NCBI GenBank assembly: GCA_918807975.1
Contig: OU964921.1
Coordinates: 39,024,498-39,088,497, forward strand
DNA: 64,000 nucleotides
Source: Aplidium turbinatum
Taxonomy: Eukaryota; Chordata; Ascidiacea; Aplousobranchia; Polyclinidae
Direction of reading: 5' to 3'
In this document: positions 55,041 through 64,000 of the stretch, one piece after another
Numbering within the stretch: the first letter of the stretch is position 1
How the letters are laid out: each line of letters opens with the position of its first letter
The notes under the pieces: model-generated
The model's input: only the letters and a program-made list of their open reading frames with translations
The model's database searches: none
Told to the model about the DNA's origin: nothing
Position numbers and translations under genes: made by a program

Positions 55041-57171
55041 TAAAAGTCTAAGTGGCAACTCAAAACAACATGAAAGAATGGCTAACTGTGCCACCTTTAC
55101 CTTTTTCACTTCAACGGGTTCAAGACAATTGGAAACAAGAAAAGGTCCATGCTTGGCAGTAGGCTTGTCACAAAACCATTTTTTATGATTAAAAATTGTA
55201 TTTATAAGAAAGCTGACAGTGTTGATAAAATAATACATCAGAACCACATCAAACCTGTTGCGATTTTTGTTGCCTGCAAATCAGAGCATACCATCAGTAC
55301 CGAAATCCTACTCCACAATTCTTATAAGAACGTTTGCAAGATATAGTGTAAAACGTTTGGCCGATAAAAGTAGTCTGCATAAGGTTAAAAAAAGCCTAAG
55401 CTTAACACAGCTTGATAAGCTTGACAAGCTAAGAAACATAAATGCTGTAAATTATTATAGAAAAGTTCAATTACAGTAGTAATGATGACTCGTAAAGGTT
55501 AAACCAAGTTTGGGTGCTGCATTCAAATGTAAAAGAAAGTATCTGCTTGGAAAGTTAATTTCGTAATAACTTACACACTATTCTATGAAATTTTGATGAG
55601 ATCATCGAAAGCGGATGCACATTTGACTTCCATATTTGGTTTTATCACTGTTGCAAAACGAACAAGTTTCTAAATTCATGAAGTCACGTCAACCACTGAA
55701 ATTTATCTTTGAAAAGTTTATAAAATAGATAAAATATTTATGTAGCTATCTATCACCTTTTAAATATCTTGTCAAGCCATGACGCCGAAATATTTCCCTG
55801 GCTAGATGTCGAACCTAATCCCTCTCGTACTTCAGTAAAATAATTTACATTACCAACCTAAACAATACCATTGCGACAAAGTCATCAAGTAAGTAGTGAA
55901 GTAAGTAGACCTTGATGTTTTTCAAGTAAAGCTTGCAGTTTTAAAAAAAAACGTACACTATCTAAGAATGATTAAAAATATATTTTTCAAAATTTGTTAA
56001 ATACAAGCCCAGCGATCAAAACTGGTGCTTTTTCCATTGGTTTAACATTTAAAAACGTTGAACCTTTGTAAAACTGACCAAATTTTCTAGCTAGGAATAA
56101 GCGAGCAACTTTTCAAAATTGTGTGTTTTTGGCGTCTTTCCCAGACGAATTGTTTATTTTAGTAGGCTACTTAAGAGGTTGAAAGTTGAAAAGCGATTTC
56201 TGCTGTACATAGGCTTTCGACGGTTTGAAGCTGGTTTGAATTTGAAACCAACAATTGCAAAGCTTATGGATTCTTCAGCTTGGAAGTTTTCAATTAAAAG
56301 TATAAGAATGATACTTTCGAGAATCTGTCATGAGATCTGTAGAATCCTACTTGATTTGTTTGCTGACAGTGACATGACTTTGTAATAATTGTGTTTAGAG
56401 ATACGTAAGACTTTTCTGATAATAAACTTTTAAAAGCATAGCTTAATCTAAATTCTAAAACTCTAACAAGAAAACAATACACCAACGGTTTTGCTTGTAA
56501 ACCATTCCTGATAATCGTGAATTAAACTTATTAAAAATCGACTGTTAGAATGGTAGAATGAACATATCAATGAATAATGAATGTCACTCCATTAACACCA
56601 GAAAATGTGTCCGTTTCGTCACATAATAGCTTTTGCATTTATCCACCAGAGCGAATAGCCTATATCGTATCGCATCCATCAGTTTATCCTTTCAATCTGT
56701 GAATAAATTATGTATGAAATAAAAAAATAAGTAAAAATGCAGTTGTTGTTATGTGTTAAACTTATAGTTATTAGACATAAAATAAGTTTCTCAGTTACTT
56801 CCATTAAAAGCCTCTTTTACTCTGCTGGTATAGGTTGTATAGGCTAGGCTGCAATAGGCTTAATAGCCTATTTCAGAGATAAAATTTTCTTAATTTTTTG
56901 GCTGGGCCCCCGTTGACGTCACTTGTAAAACTTTGTGCTCGTCCTTTTCTCGTTTAAGTTATAAATTAAAGTCAAACTACATAAATTTAACATGTTTTAG
57001 ATTTCAAAATAAACAAAGTTTATTTTCTGTTTTCCATCTTTGCTAGGCTACTGTGCATAAATCAAAAGATTATGGGGAACATAATTTACTTTTCTCAACG
57101 TTAATGAGAAAGGTGTAGCTGCATTTGAAAGTCAACCGTTCAGTTCGTGGCTTAGTTGAAGCATGGCCACA
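55041..57171. other. 3' flank of LRR receptor; no further gene supported
   Basis: An 88-residue plus-strand frame at 56119-56385 (LLKRLKVEKRFLLYIGFRRF) and a 71-residue frame at 54973-55188 are open but match no family I know. A TIR domain was looked for here and not found. Short TAGGCTA words are frequent near 56840-56870. Confidence 0.45.
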
Positions 57172-57449
57172 ATGCACATTAGGGTGGCTCGTTTTTGAAC
57201 TTTTTTTTAAAATTCTTTCGGGGTAGTGGGGAAATGGTGCCAATGAGTGAGAAAACGCTCATGACAAAATTTGAGATTCGTAAAAAATTGTCCTCAGCCT
57301 CCTCATGGGGCCCAAAAATCGAAAAATGGGGTCAAAAACGCATTTTTTTTCAAAAATATTTTTAGTTTGGGTAGATACAATATTGTTTAGATATAAAGCT
57401 AAAACCTCAATTGCTAAGGTAACAGGGATCAGTTGTCAGTAGATGTTAC

Positions 57450-57497
57450 AGAAAATATATTTCGCACTTATTCAGTGCATCGTCAGTTCTGATAAAG
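57450..57497 (-). ncRNA. Hammerhead-like motif in Penelope repeat, downstream copy
   Basis: On the minus strand: CAGAA, CTGACGA (complement at 57480-57486), one extra T, helix GCACT-loop-AGTGC, GAAA, self-complementary ATATAT, then TTTCTG. CAGAA and TTCTG can pair as helix I. Penelope elements are known to carry hammerheads with tiny helix III. The extra base before helix II departs from the strict consensus. Confidence 0.55.
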
Positions 57498-57935
57498 GGC
57501 AGTTAAAACCTACAAGTAATGTTTTAAACAACATTACAGTGACGCAATAATGCCAAAACATGAGCGTAAAAAATTGAAAAAGCATAAGCGTAAATATTGA
57601 AAAAATGCTGAATGAAAACTAAACCAAGCCGGCAGTAAAGTAAATTACGTATCAAATATAAATTATAAACTAGAAATGATGAAAGAGCGATGAGCAAAGC
57701 CTGCAAATGTAGCGTTGTGACAAATTACGGCAAAGAAAATAAATAAAGTATATGCGAAACACGGCAGTCAAAGGCAGTGATAAACAAACTAAGTACAGCG
57801 AAAATAATTAAATGGAGCGTCTTGGAAAACACAAAATGTAGCGTTGTGGAAAAAAGAGTAGGCAAAGAAGGCAGTAGATAATAAGGCAGTAAAATATTAA
57901 AAAAAATACCAAAAAAGTAGTGGAGCGTCAAAAAG

Positions 57936-59786
57936 TTAAACTTGTGGCAGAATTAATTTTTGGATATTTATTTTGGCATGTATCCTATGTATCCATTTAT
58001 CTTCACAAGCATCTAGATTATCAATATTAGGTTGTTCAACAAATGTGACATTGTAGCATTGGGAAAGTTGTGGTTCAGTACTTAGATCATGAAATACAGC
58101 AAAATGTTTTAATAACGCAGCCCTGTCATTATTAGAAGAAAAATCGAAAGTGTTCCAAGTTGCACGATGGCCAGACCAGCGAACCGAAAATTTATTAACC
58201 GTTTGTCCAACATATTGTTCATGGCAAAGTAAACATGTTGCTACATAAATCCCATAATTGCTGCAATTGAGTTCCTGTTTTAACTTAAAAAGTCTTTGCG
58301 GAGTGCTCAATGTCGTTGTACGTGAAACCATTGACAAACGATGATGACCATGGTTACCGCACAACGCACAGCGACCACAAGGGGCAGAATAACCTCTTTG
58401 TAGAACAGAAGATTGGATTTTTTTTGATAGATCTTTGTAGTTTGTAACATAACTTCCAATTGTTTTTGGCCTTGTGTATGTGACCATGACATCAGGTTTA
58501 AGTTCCTTTTCTTTTTCACTCATTTTTAATAAAGCTGGGAAAGCAGTAGCCCACACAGTCTTGCTGTTTTTCTTTTGAGGTTTAGGTGGCCTAAGTCTGT
58601 CAGTCCAAGTTGAAGCAATTCCAATCATGTCATTTGTCATCGCGATAGGGAAATCTGACCTAGTAGCTTTTTCTTTGAGTCTTGACAAGCTGGAAATGTA
58701 ATGTTCATGGCACTCATTCAGAAGACGCATTCGAATGGCTTCTCCGTATAATATGGTTTTGAAGGTGGATATAGGGTGGTGCGACTTTCCATTTATGAAG
58801 CAACGATCTTTTGCTGTAGCTTTGACGAAATCTTCAGTTGTAAATTTAAACTTGTTACCATGGGTGATGCAATGATTGACATCTAAAAATTCCACTGCGC
58901 CTGTCTCTTGAGAAGTATCAACCTGCCTGAATGTTAATTCAAGTCCAAATTTGGCGAAATTATCAATAAGCGCTAATTTTATATTATTAGTTGTTTCGAG
59001 TCCAAATGAAAGCCAAATGATGTCGTCGATGAATCTTTTGAAAATGCATGCTTGGTTAATAACTGAACACAGAGATTGCAGAATGAAATGCATAGTTATA
59101 TTAGCAAGTGAAACTGAGTTGTTATCTCCAGTTATAATACCATCAGTTTGAGTGAAAAAATGCTCTTGATATTGAGTCACAACATTGTTCATACAGAAAT
59201 TATTTAAATCAACAATTGTTTTCTTAGCTTCAGCAGAAAATGTGGTGTGTGTGTTCAAAGCACTATACAAGGCAACATCAACGACTGAACGTTTAAGAGA
59301 AGGATAAAGTGATTTCACATCCGCCGCTACAATGTATAAGGGCGATTTCTTCAAAACGTTATCAATTGTACTTGAATTTGTACTCTGCCAGGACAATAGC
59401 TCCTCAATATAGTTTCTGCTATCCCTGCAGTATTCGTTCGGATTGGATTGGCAAAATTTGATGCTGATGGGTGCCAATAGTTTTTCAAGGAAAGCGGTGA
59501 TGCGGGATGTAGTAATCATTCCAGCAGATTGAAGTAGACGTACTGGAATGTCTTTGACATTGACAGCGGATAAATTTTCCGAAATCAGTTTGTGCGTTTT
59601 GAAGAGAGGGTAACAGTAGGCTGGTTGATTATCCCGAAAATGTTTGGCATTTTTACCTGTCTCTCGATGGTAGGATGAACCTTTTAGTTTAAATCCGGTT
59701 GTATGGTATAGCAGATTATCGTCAACGACACCCAATTTATGCAATCTCAAGACAAAATCCTCGCAGTGCTTTCTAATTTGATCCAT
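57936..59786 (-). CDS. Penelope reverse transcriptase / GIY-YIG endonuclease frame
   Basis: This frame of 616 residues has a YPLFKTHKL block near residue 60, RT motif A (AADVKSLYPSL), motif C (FKRFIDDIIWL) and a CCHH-type zinc-binding stretch (CGRCALCGNHGHH). It ends with a C-terminal GIY-YIG endonuclease (YGIYVATC then QYVGQT, about 511-530, with RWSGHR). Penelope elements use this endonuclease to nick target DNA and prime at exposed ends. It overlaps the upstream frame by 14 nt. The RT N-terminal blocks lie in that other frame, so the two may have been one gene or may be linked by frameshifting. Confidence 0.92.
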   Translation of the reverse strand: MDQIRKHCEDFVLRLHKLGVVDDNLLYHTTGFKLKGSSYHRETGKNAKHFRDNQPAYCYPLFKTHKLISENLSAVNVKDIPVRLLQSAGMITTSRITAFLEKLLAPISIKFCQSNPNEYCRDSRNYIEELLSWQSTNSSTIDNVLKKSPLYIVAADVKSLYPSLKRSVVDVALYSALNTHTTFSAEAKKTIVDLNNFCMNNVVTQYQEHFFTQTDGIITGDNNSVSLANITMHFILQSLCSVINQACIFKRFIDDIIWLSFGLETTNNIKLALIDNFAKFGLELTFRQVDTSQETGAVEFLDVNHCITHGNKFKFTTEDFVKATAKDRCFINGKSHHPISTFKTILYGEAIRMRLLNECHEHYISSLSRLKEKATRSDFPIAMTNDMIGIASTWTDRLRPPKPQKKNSKTVWATAFPALLKMSEKEKELKPDVMVTYTRPKTIGSYVTNYKDLSKKIQSSVLQRGYSAPCGRCALCGNHGHHRLSMVSRTTTLSTPQRLFKLKQELNCSNYGIYVATCLLCHEQYVGQTVNKFSVRWSGHRATWNTFDFSSNNDRAALLKHFAVFHDLSTEPQLSQCYNVTFVEQPNIDNLDACEDKWIHRIHAKINIQKLILPQV

Positions 59787-60891
59787 GTGTTTGTTGCAGT
59801 TTGTTGATGGTGGTGGGATTGTAGGGCAACGTTTGAAACTGCTTAAGTTGTTCTTTCAAAATTTGGTCATAATCCTGGTAATCAAGTAAAACAATTTTGC
59901 CGTCTTTGTCTGATTTGCAAATCACAATTTTTTTCTCAGACACCAATTTTCGAATTTTGTTAAGGCTGTTGCGCTGTGCAGTAGTGAGGTTATTGTGTTT
60001 GCGATAGCCTTGTTTGACCGCTGTTCCCAAATTTCTAAGTTTACTAAATGCCATGTTTACATACACTTTGGTTTTCTGGTGAATTTGATCTAACTGAGGT
60101 CTGGAAGTTTTAGTTATTTTGAGTTTTTTCGGTATAGCTGTTTGTTCAGTACTATCATCAAAGAAACCGTCTTTCCACTCAACCCGCCTGATGTGTTGGT
60201 AGGCATTATACCATTCAGTGTTTTCAACTGTCTCTGTCCAGTTTGGGGTCGGTGCAAAATTTAAACCATTCATAAGTAAAAGTTTATCTTGATCATCTAG
60301 GCTAAGAGACGATTTATTCAAGATCAGATGATTGGCTCTATTCATGGCTTCCTGCATTGCCTTAAATTTGCGACGTGCACGGTATCTCTTTCTGTCATTG
60401 GCATTCTTGGAACTTTTAGTTTTTCTCACACTATTCCGGGTCAAAGCTTCTATGGTTGAATTTTGTTTAGACACCAACCAGTTGAATTTACGAATAAAAC
60501 GATTCTTTTCTTTGAGACGTTTCTCATTGATTAGAAAGCGCTGGGATTCCGATAATGCACTCCATAAGCCTATGTCGCTTTTAGCTTGTATTTTAAGGGT
60601 TGCGAGCTCTTTAGAAAATTTTCGATTTTGCTGCTGTATTAAAAGATCAAAATCGATACCTTGACGGTGGTTCGACGGAAGTAAAACGTTACGGCTTGCA
60701 CATCTCTTCAAAAAGATCAGTTTTTCTTTTGCATGCGCACACCTTAGGCAAACTGCGAATACTTGGTCAACATAACGAGGGACTCTTCTACCTTGTCTTC
60801 TGTAGCTAACTGCTCTTGGCTGATGCTGAGCTGCGTCGGAGTCTGCCTCGCTTTCTGACCTAGTCTTATTCTGAAACGATCCCTGTTCCAT
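59773..60891 (-). CDS. Penelope N-terminal frame
   Basis: This frame of 372 residues is Lys/Arg-rich (coiled-coil-like middle part, RKRYRARRKFKAMQEAM). It ends in the conserved Penelope RT entry block: IVICKSDKDGKIVLLDYQDY, equal to the ITKADKGG.VVV..R.DY pattern. The start ATG is at 60889-60891, just inside the repeat boundary. A role in RNA binding is inference. Confidence 0.85.
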   Translation of the reverse strand: MEQGSFQNKTRSESEADSDAAQHQPRAVSYRRQGRRVPRYVDQVFAVCLRCAHAKEKLIFLKRCASRNVLLPSNHRQGIDFDLLIQQQNRKFSKELATLKIQAKSDIGLWSALSESQRFLINEKRLKEKNRFIRKFNWLVSKQNSTIEALTRNSVRKTKSSKNANDRKRYRARRKFKAMQEAMNRANHLILNKSSLSLDDQDKLLLMNGLNFAPTPNWTETVENTEWYNAYQHIRRVEWKDGFFDDSTEQTAIPKKLKITKTSRPQLDQIHQKTKVYVNMAFSKLRNLGTAVKQGYRKHNNLTTAQRNSLNKIRKLVSEKKIVICKSDKDGKIVLLDYQDYDQILKEQLKQFQTLPYNPTTINKLQQTHGSN

Positions 60892-60952
60892 ATCTAGAAA
60901 GCTAAAACCTCAATTGCTAAGGTAACAGGGATCAGTTGTCAGTAGATGTTAC

Positions 60953-61000
60953 AGAAAATATATTTCGCACTTATTCAGTGCATCGTCAGTTCTGATAAAG
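60953..61000 (-). ncRNA. Hammerhead-like motif in Penelope repeat, upstream copy
   Basis: The core is the same as at 57450, offset by 3503 bp (CTGACGA complement at 60983-60989). Two cores one unit apart would let self-cleavage release unit-length RNA of about 3.5 kb from a tandem transcript (inference). Confidence 0.55.
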
Positions 61001-61615
61001 GGCAGTTAAAACCTACAAGTAATGTTTTAAACAACATTACAGTGACGCAATAATGCCAAAACATGAGCGTAAAAAATTGAAAAAGCATAAGCGTAAATAT
61101 TGAAAAAATGCTGAATGAAAACTAAACCAAGCCGGCAGTAAAGTAAATTACGTATCAAATATAAATTATAAACTAGAAATGATGAAAGAGCGATGAGCAA
61201 AGCCTGCAAATGTAGCGTTGTGACAAATTACGGCAAAGAAAATAAATAAAGTATATGCGAAACACGGCAGTCAAAGGCAGTGATAAACAAACTAAGTACA
61301 GCGAAAATAATTAAATGGAGCGTCTTGGAAAACACAAAATGTAGTGTTGTGGAAAAAAGAGTAGGCAAAGAAGGCAGTGGATAATAAGGCAGTAAAATAT
61401 TAAAAAAAATACCAAAAAAGTAGTGGAGCGTCAAAAAGTTAAACTTGTGGCAGAATTAATTTTTGGATATTTATTTTGGCATGTATCCTATGTATCCATT
61501 TATCTTCACAAGCATCTAGATTATCAATATTAGGTTGTTCAACAAATGTGACATTGTAGCATTGGGAAAGTTGTGGTTCAGTACTTAGATCATGAAATAC
61601 AGCAAAATGTTTTAA

Positions 61616-62143
61616 TTACGCAGCCCTGTCATTATTAGAAGAAAAATCGAAAGTGTTCCAAGTTGCACGATGGCCTGACCAGCGAACCGAAAATTTATTA
61701 ACCGTTTGTCCAACATATTGTTCATGGCAAAGTAAACATGTTGCTACATAAATCCCATAATTGCTGCAATTGAGTTCCTGTTTTAACTTAAAAAGTCTTT
61801 GCGGAGTGCTCAATGTCGTTGTACGTGAAACCATTGACAAACGATGATGACCATGGTTACCGCACAACGCACAGCGACCACAAGGGGCAGAATAACCTCT
61901 TTGTAGAACAGAAGATTGGATTTTTTTTGATAGATCTTTGTAGTTTGTAACATAACTTCCAATTGTTTTTGGCCTTGTGTATGTGACCATGACATCAGGT
62001 TTAAGTTCCTTTTCTTTTTCACTCATTTTTAATAAAGCTGGGAAAGCAGTAGCCCACACAGTCTTGCTGTTTTTCTTTTGAGGTTTAGGTGGCCTAAGTC
62101 TGTCAGTCCAAGTTGAAGCAATTCCAATCATGTTTCCAATCAT
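61616..62143 (-). pseudogene. Truncated second copy of Penelope endonuclease frame
   Basis: It carries the C-terminal part of the 57936-59786 protein (from the IGIASTWTDRLRPPKPQKKN block through GIY-YIG), cut at its 5' side by the element's boundary. It is part of the pseudo-LTR and not expected to work alone. Confidence 0.85.
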
Positions 62144-62782
62144 GTCATAAATTGTTTAGATATATCTAATTAGCCTAAGAAAAAAAATTGGAGTCATTTG
62201 AACTATTCCTTCAGCTTCCTCACAGCTTATGAAAATTTCGATTTTGCTGAAAATTTCGCATTTTTGTGGGTGGTTACATGATACATAATTGCGTTAGACA
62301 TTTTGCCAGCTATGAAACGTCATTGTATTCCTCTTTATAGACCTGCCCTGAGCTGTTGCGTCATTTCTTAATGAAATTGGGTTAATTTGGTAGGAAAAAG
62401 TGACGTCTTTTATTTGAATTTACGTCACTGACGAAGTTTGTAGTTAAGTAACCACAAACAAAAATGCGAAATTTTTAGCAAAATGAAAATTTTTATAAGC
62501 TGTGAGGAAGCTGAAGGAATAGTTCAAATGACTTCAATTTTTTTTTTAGGCTAATTAGATATATCTAAACAATATTGTATCTACCCAAACTAAAAATATT
62601 TTTGAAAAAAAATGCGTTTTTGACCCCATTTTTCGATTTTTGGGCCCCATGAGGAGGCTGAGGACAATTTTTTACGAATCTCAAATTTTGTCATGATTGA
62701 TTTCTCACTCATTGGCACCATTTCCCCACTACCCCGAGAGAATTAAAAAAAAAGTTCAAAAACGAGCCACCCTAATGCACAT

Positions 62783-63262
62783 CGCATGTCAGGCTTAAAG
62801 TTAAGTTTGTTTCGAGCTTGTGTCTTCACACTTACAAGTGCAGAAAGGCCACTTTTGCACAAAATGACGTCACAGAACAATAAACTTCACAACAACCGCA
62901 AGAATAAGAGCTGAAAACTAAAGTTAAAATTAGGTCCCTTTGCCAGTCAATAATCGTGAGACAATGTTACCAACATTTCTGTTCACAGCTTGTACAATAC
63001 AGTAGCATTAGCATAGGCTACAATTGCAACCAACAGCCAGTGCTGTTTTAAGCACTTTATGGGCCTCGGGGCCAAAATAATTTTGGACGCCCTACGCACT
63101 ACGCAGGCAACAAAATCTATAATAATATAATGAGCATTTTCACTGCAGCGATATGGAAAGGTGGTTTACATTAATAGACTTTCTGACCTGTTTGGAAAAC
63201 AACACAAACGTAGGCTAGGCTAAGTGATAGTAAACACAGGTCTATTATGTAATAGCTACACG
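62783..63262. other. Gene-free stretch, possible hAT end at 63038
   Basis: CAGTGCTGTTTTAAGCAC with GGGCCTCGGGGCC (63038-63075) resembles the end of a hAT-type miniature element. No opposite end is identified. Nothing else is supported. Confidence 0.35.
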
Positions 63263-63934
63263 CAAAGGTGGGCAGTAACTAGTTACAAAAGTAACTAGTT
63301 ACTGTAACTAGTTACTTTTTGAGTAACTGTAACGGTAACTTCGTTACTATTTTTCAAAAGTAACGAAACGCGGTAACTAGTTCCTATTTTACCACTTTTT
63401 CACCAGTTACAGTTACAAGTTACTTTTGCATTGAAATTTCAGTGTCTAATTGCCGTTTATTTCTCCGCGCATGTTTGTATCTTGCTTTGTGCGTGTTTGC
63501 TGCGCTTTGCGCAATAAGTCATTTTTCTTGCAAATCACTTGCGACGGCATTCCACCCACAATTTAGACTTAGGCTACTGTAACTGTGTTTAGTGGCTGAC
63601 AATTAAGACCAAAATAAAACAGAGCATGCTTCAATCAATTGAAGAAGCAAACTGCTCTGCTGAAGAAGGGAGTAGCAGCGACACTAAAGTGGATGGTGGT
63701 AGAGCCACAGAGGACTTTTTCGCACCACTTTACGCAAAAACCAAGAAAAGAAAAAAATGCGTGTTGAATCTGTTACAGGAGTATTTGGAAGCGGATCCTA
63801 AGCCCAAGTTCAGCGGATCCAGATTCACAAGCGGATCGATGAAAACACTGTTTTAAAAACATAACACTCCCATTCCGTCAAGTGCTGCAGAGGAAATATT
63901 GTTTTCATTGCAGCATTTGTTCATCACCAGACTT
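63263..63934 (+). mobile_element. hAT transposon remnant with transposase C-terminus
   Basis: The left end CAAAGGTGGGCAGTAACTAG and a GTAACTAGTTAC-rich sub-terminal region are typical of a large animal hAT group. A frame from 63626 gives LLQEYLEADPKPKF, then after one in-frame TAA continues KHNTPIPSSAAEEILFSLQH, the hAT dimerisation domain (usually NTPIPSSAAVERLFS). Most of the transposase is deleted and a LINE piece abuts it, so it is dead. Confidence 0.85.
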
Positions 63935-64000
63935 AATGACTGTACCATCTTCAAGCCACCTAACGGAGTGGAAGGTCTGCGTGTCATGGATGATGAAACC
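63935..64000 (-). mobile_element. LINE fragment running off the window
   Basis: It is nearly identical to 53930-54030 (complement encodes NDCTIFKPPNGVEGLRVMDD). It starts abruptly inside the hAT remnant at about 63935 and continues beyond the right edge. The (GAC)n tail would be outside the window on this orientation's 3' side, so the junction here is the 5' truncation side or a recombination point. Confidence 0.75.

Larger units (their letters stand above)
57396..62150 (-). mobile_element. Penelope-like retroelement in partial tandem
   Basis: A complete unit (57395-60897) is preceded on the minus strand by a truncated unit (60898-62133). The shared 1236-bp repeats (57395-58630, 60898-62133) differ at about four positions by eye. 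A 14-bp duplication ATTGTTTAGATATA flanks it (57382-57395 and 62151-62164). Partial tandem copies acting as pseudo-LTRs are the hallmark of Penelope elements. A short extra TTCCAATCATGTCAT repeat marks the 5' junction. The insertion is recent. Confidence 0.92.
57180..62774. mobile_element. Long-inverted-repeat DNA element, 8-bp TSD, hosting a retroelement
   Basis: The ends TAGGGTGGCTCGTTTTTGAA and its complement are flanked by a perfect duplication ATGCACAT (57172-57179 and 62775-62782). Arms of about 300 bp pair across the element: left 57180-57395 plus 62165-62250, right about 62470-62774. Without the inserted retroelement it is about 840 bp and non-coding. An 8-bp duplication suggests hAT (or another 8-bp superfamily). 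Confidence 0.9.

Noticed and set aside
54923-55480. A TIR signalling domain downstream of the membrane-span exon
   Set aside because: ICYDKRE in one frame resembles TIR box 2, but no box 1 or box 3 occurs, stops interrupt the frame, and its phase does not fit exon 3.
56119-56385. 88-residue plus-strand frame (LLKRLKVEKRFLLYIGFRRF)
   Set aside because: It has some coding-like composition, but no recognised domain, no convincing acceptor and no ATG start in context.

Overview
The window looks like animal nuclear DNA. It is AT-rich, has spliced genes with GT/AG introns and a very high load of nested transposons. It probably comes from a marine invertebrate or an early-branching chordate; a tunicate is one candidate, but the sequence alone does not prove any group. 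Two host genes can be supported, both on the + strand and both leucine-rich-repeat (LRR) receptors.

Region 1-13.8 kb holds no gene I can support apart from a weak candidate terminal exon near 731-832. It carries small hAT-type elements, a dispersed repeat family, a 212-bp near-perfect hairpin and several hammerhead-ribozyme-like sequences. A TATA/initiator pair at 12.88 kb may be the promoter of the next gene.

Region 13.8-38.4 kb is a complete glycoprotein hormone receptor gene (LGR type A; FSHR/LHCGR/TSHR kin). Seventeen constitutive-looking exons chain with perfect phase into a 1042-residue protein: signal peptide, Cys-rich N-terminus, eight LRR-module exons, hinge, seven-helix domain and a long Ser/Thr-rich tail. 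An eighteenth in-phase 72-nt exon could be a cassette. The introns hold SINEs, a LINE end, hairpins and a four-level nest (intron, hAT, second hAT, 127-bp Penelope-derived unit), with the target duplication of each inserted element still readable.

Region 38.4-50.5 kb is transposon territory: small hAT and Harbinger-like elements, a 21-bp tandem array, a young-looking Ty3/Gypsy element with identical LTRs, a LINE 3' end and a foldback element.

Region 50.5-55.0 kb is a second host gene: a four-exon type I membrane protein with signal peptide, Toll-like LRR ectodomain and one membrane span. No TIR domain is visible; the best-supported last exon gives a short tail. A LINE fragment sits in its last intron, inside an older 138-bp tandem duplication.

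Region 57.2-62.8 kb is a long-inverted-repeat DNA element with an 8-bp target duplication, split by a Penelope-like retroelement in partial tandem (1236-bp direct repeats). Each repeat carries a hammerhead-like core. The window ends in a hAT transposase remnant joined to another LINE fragment.
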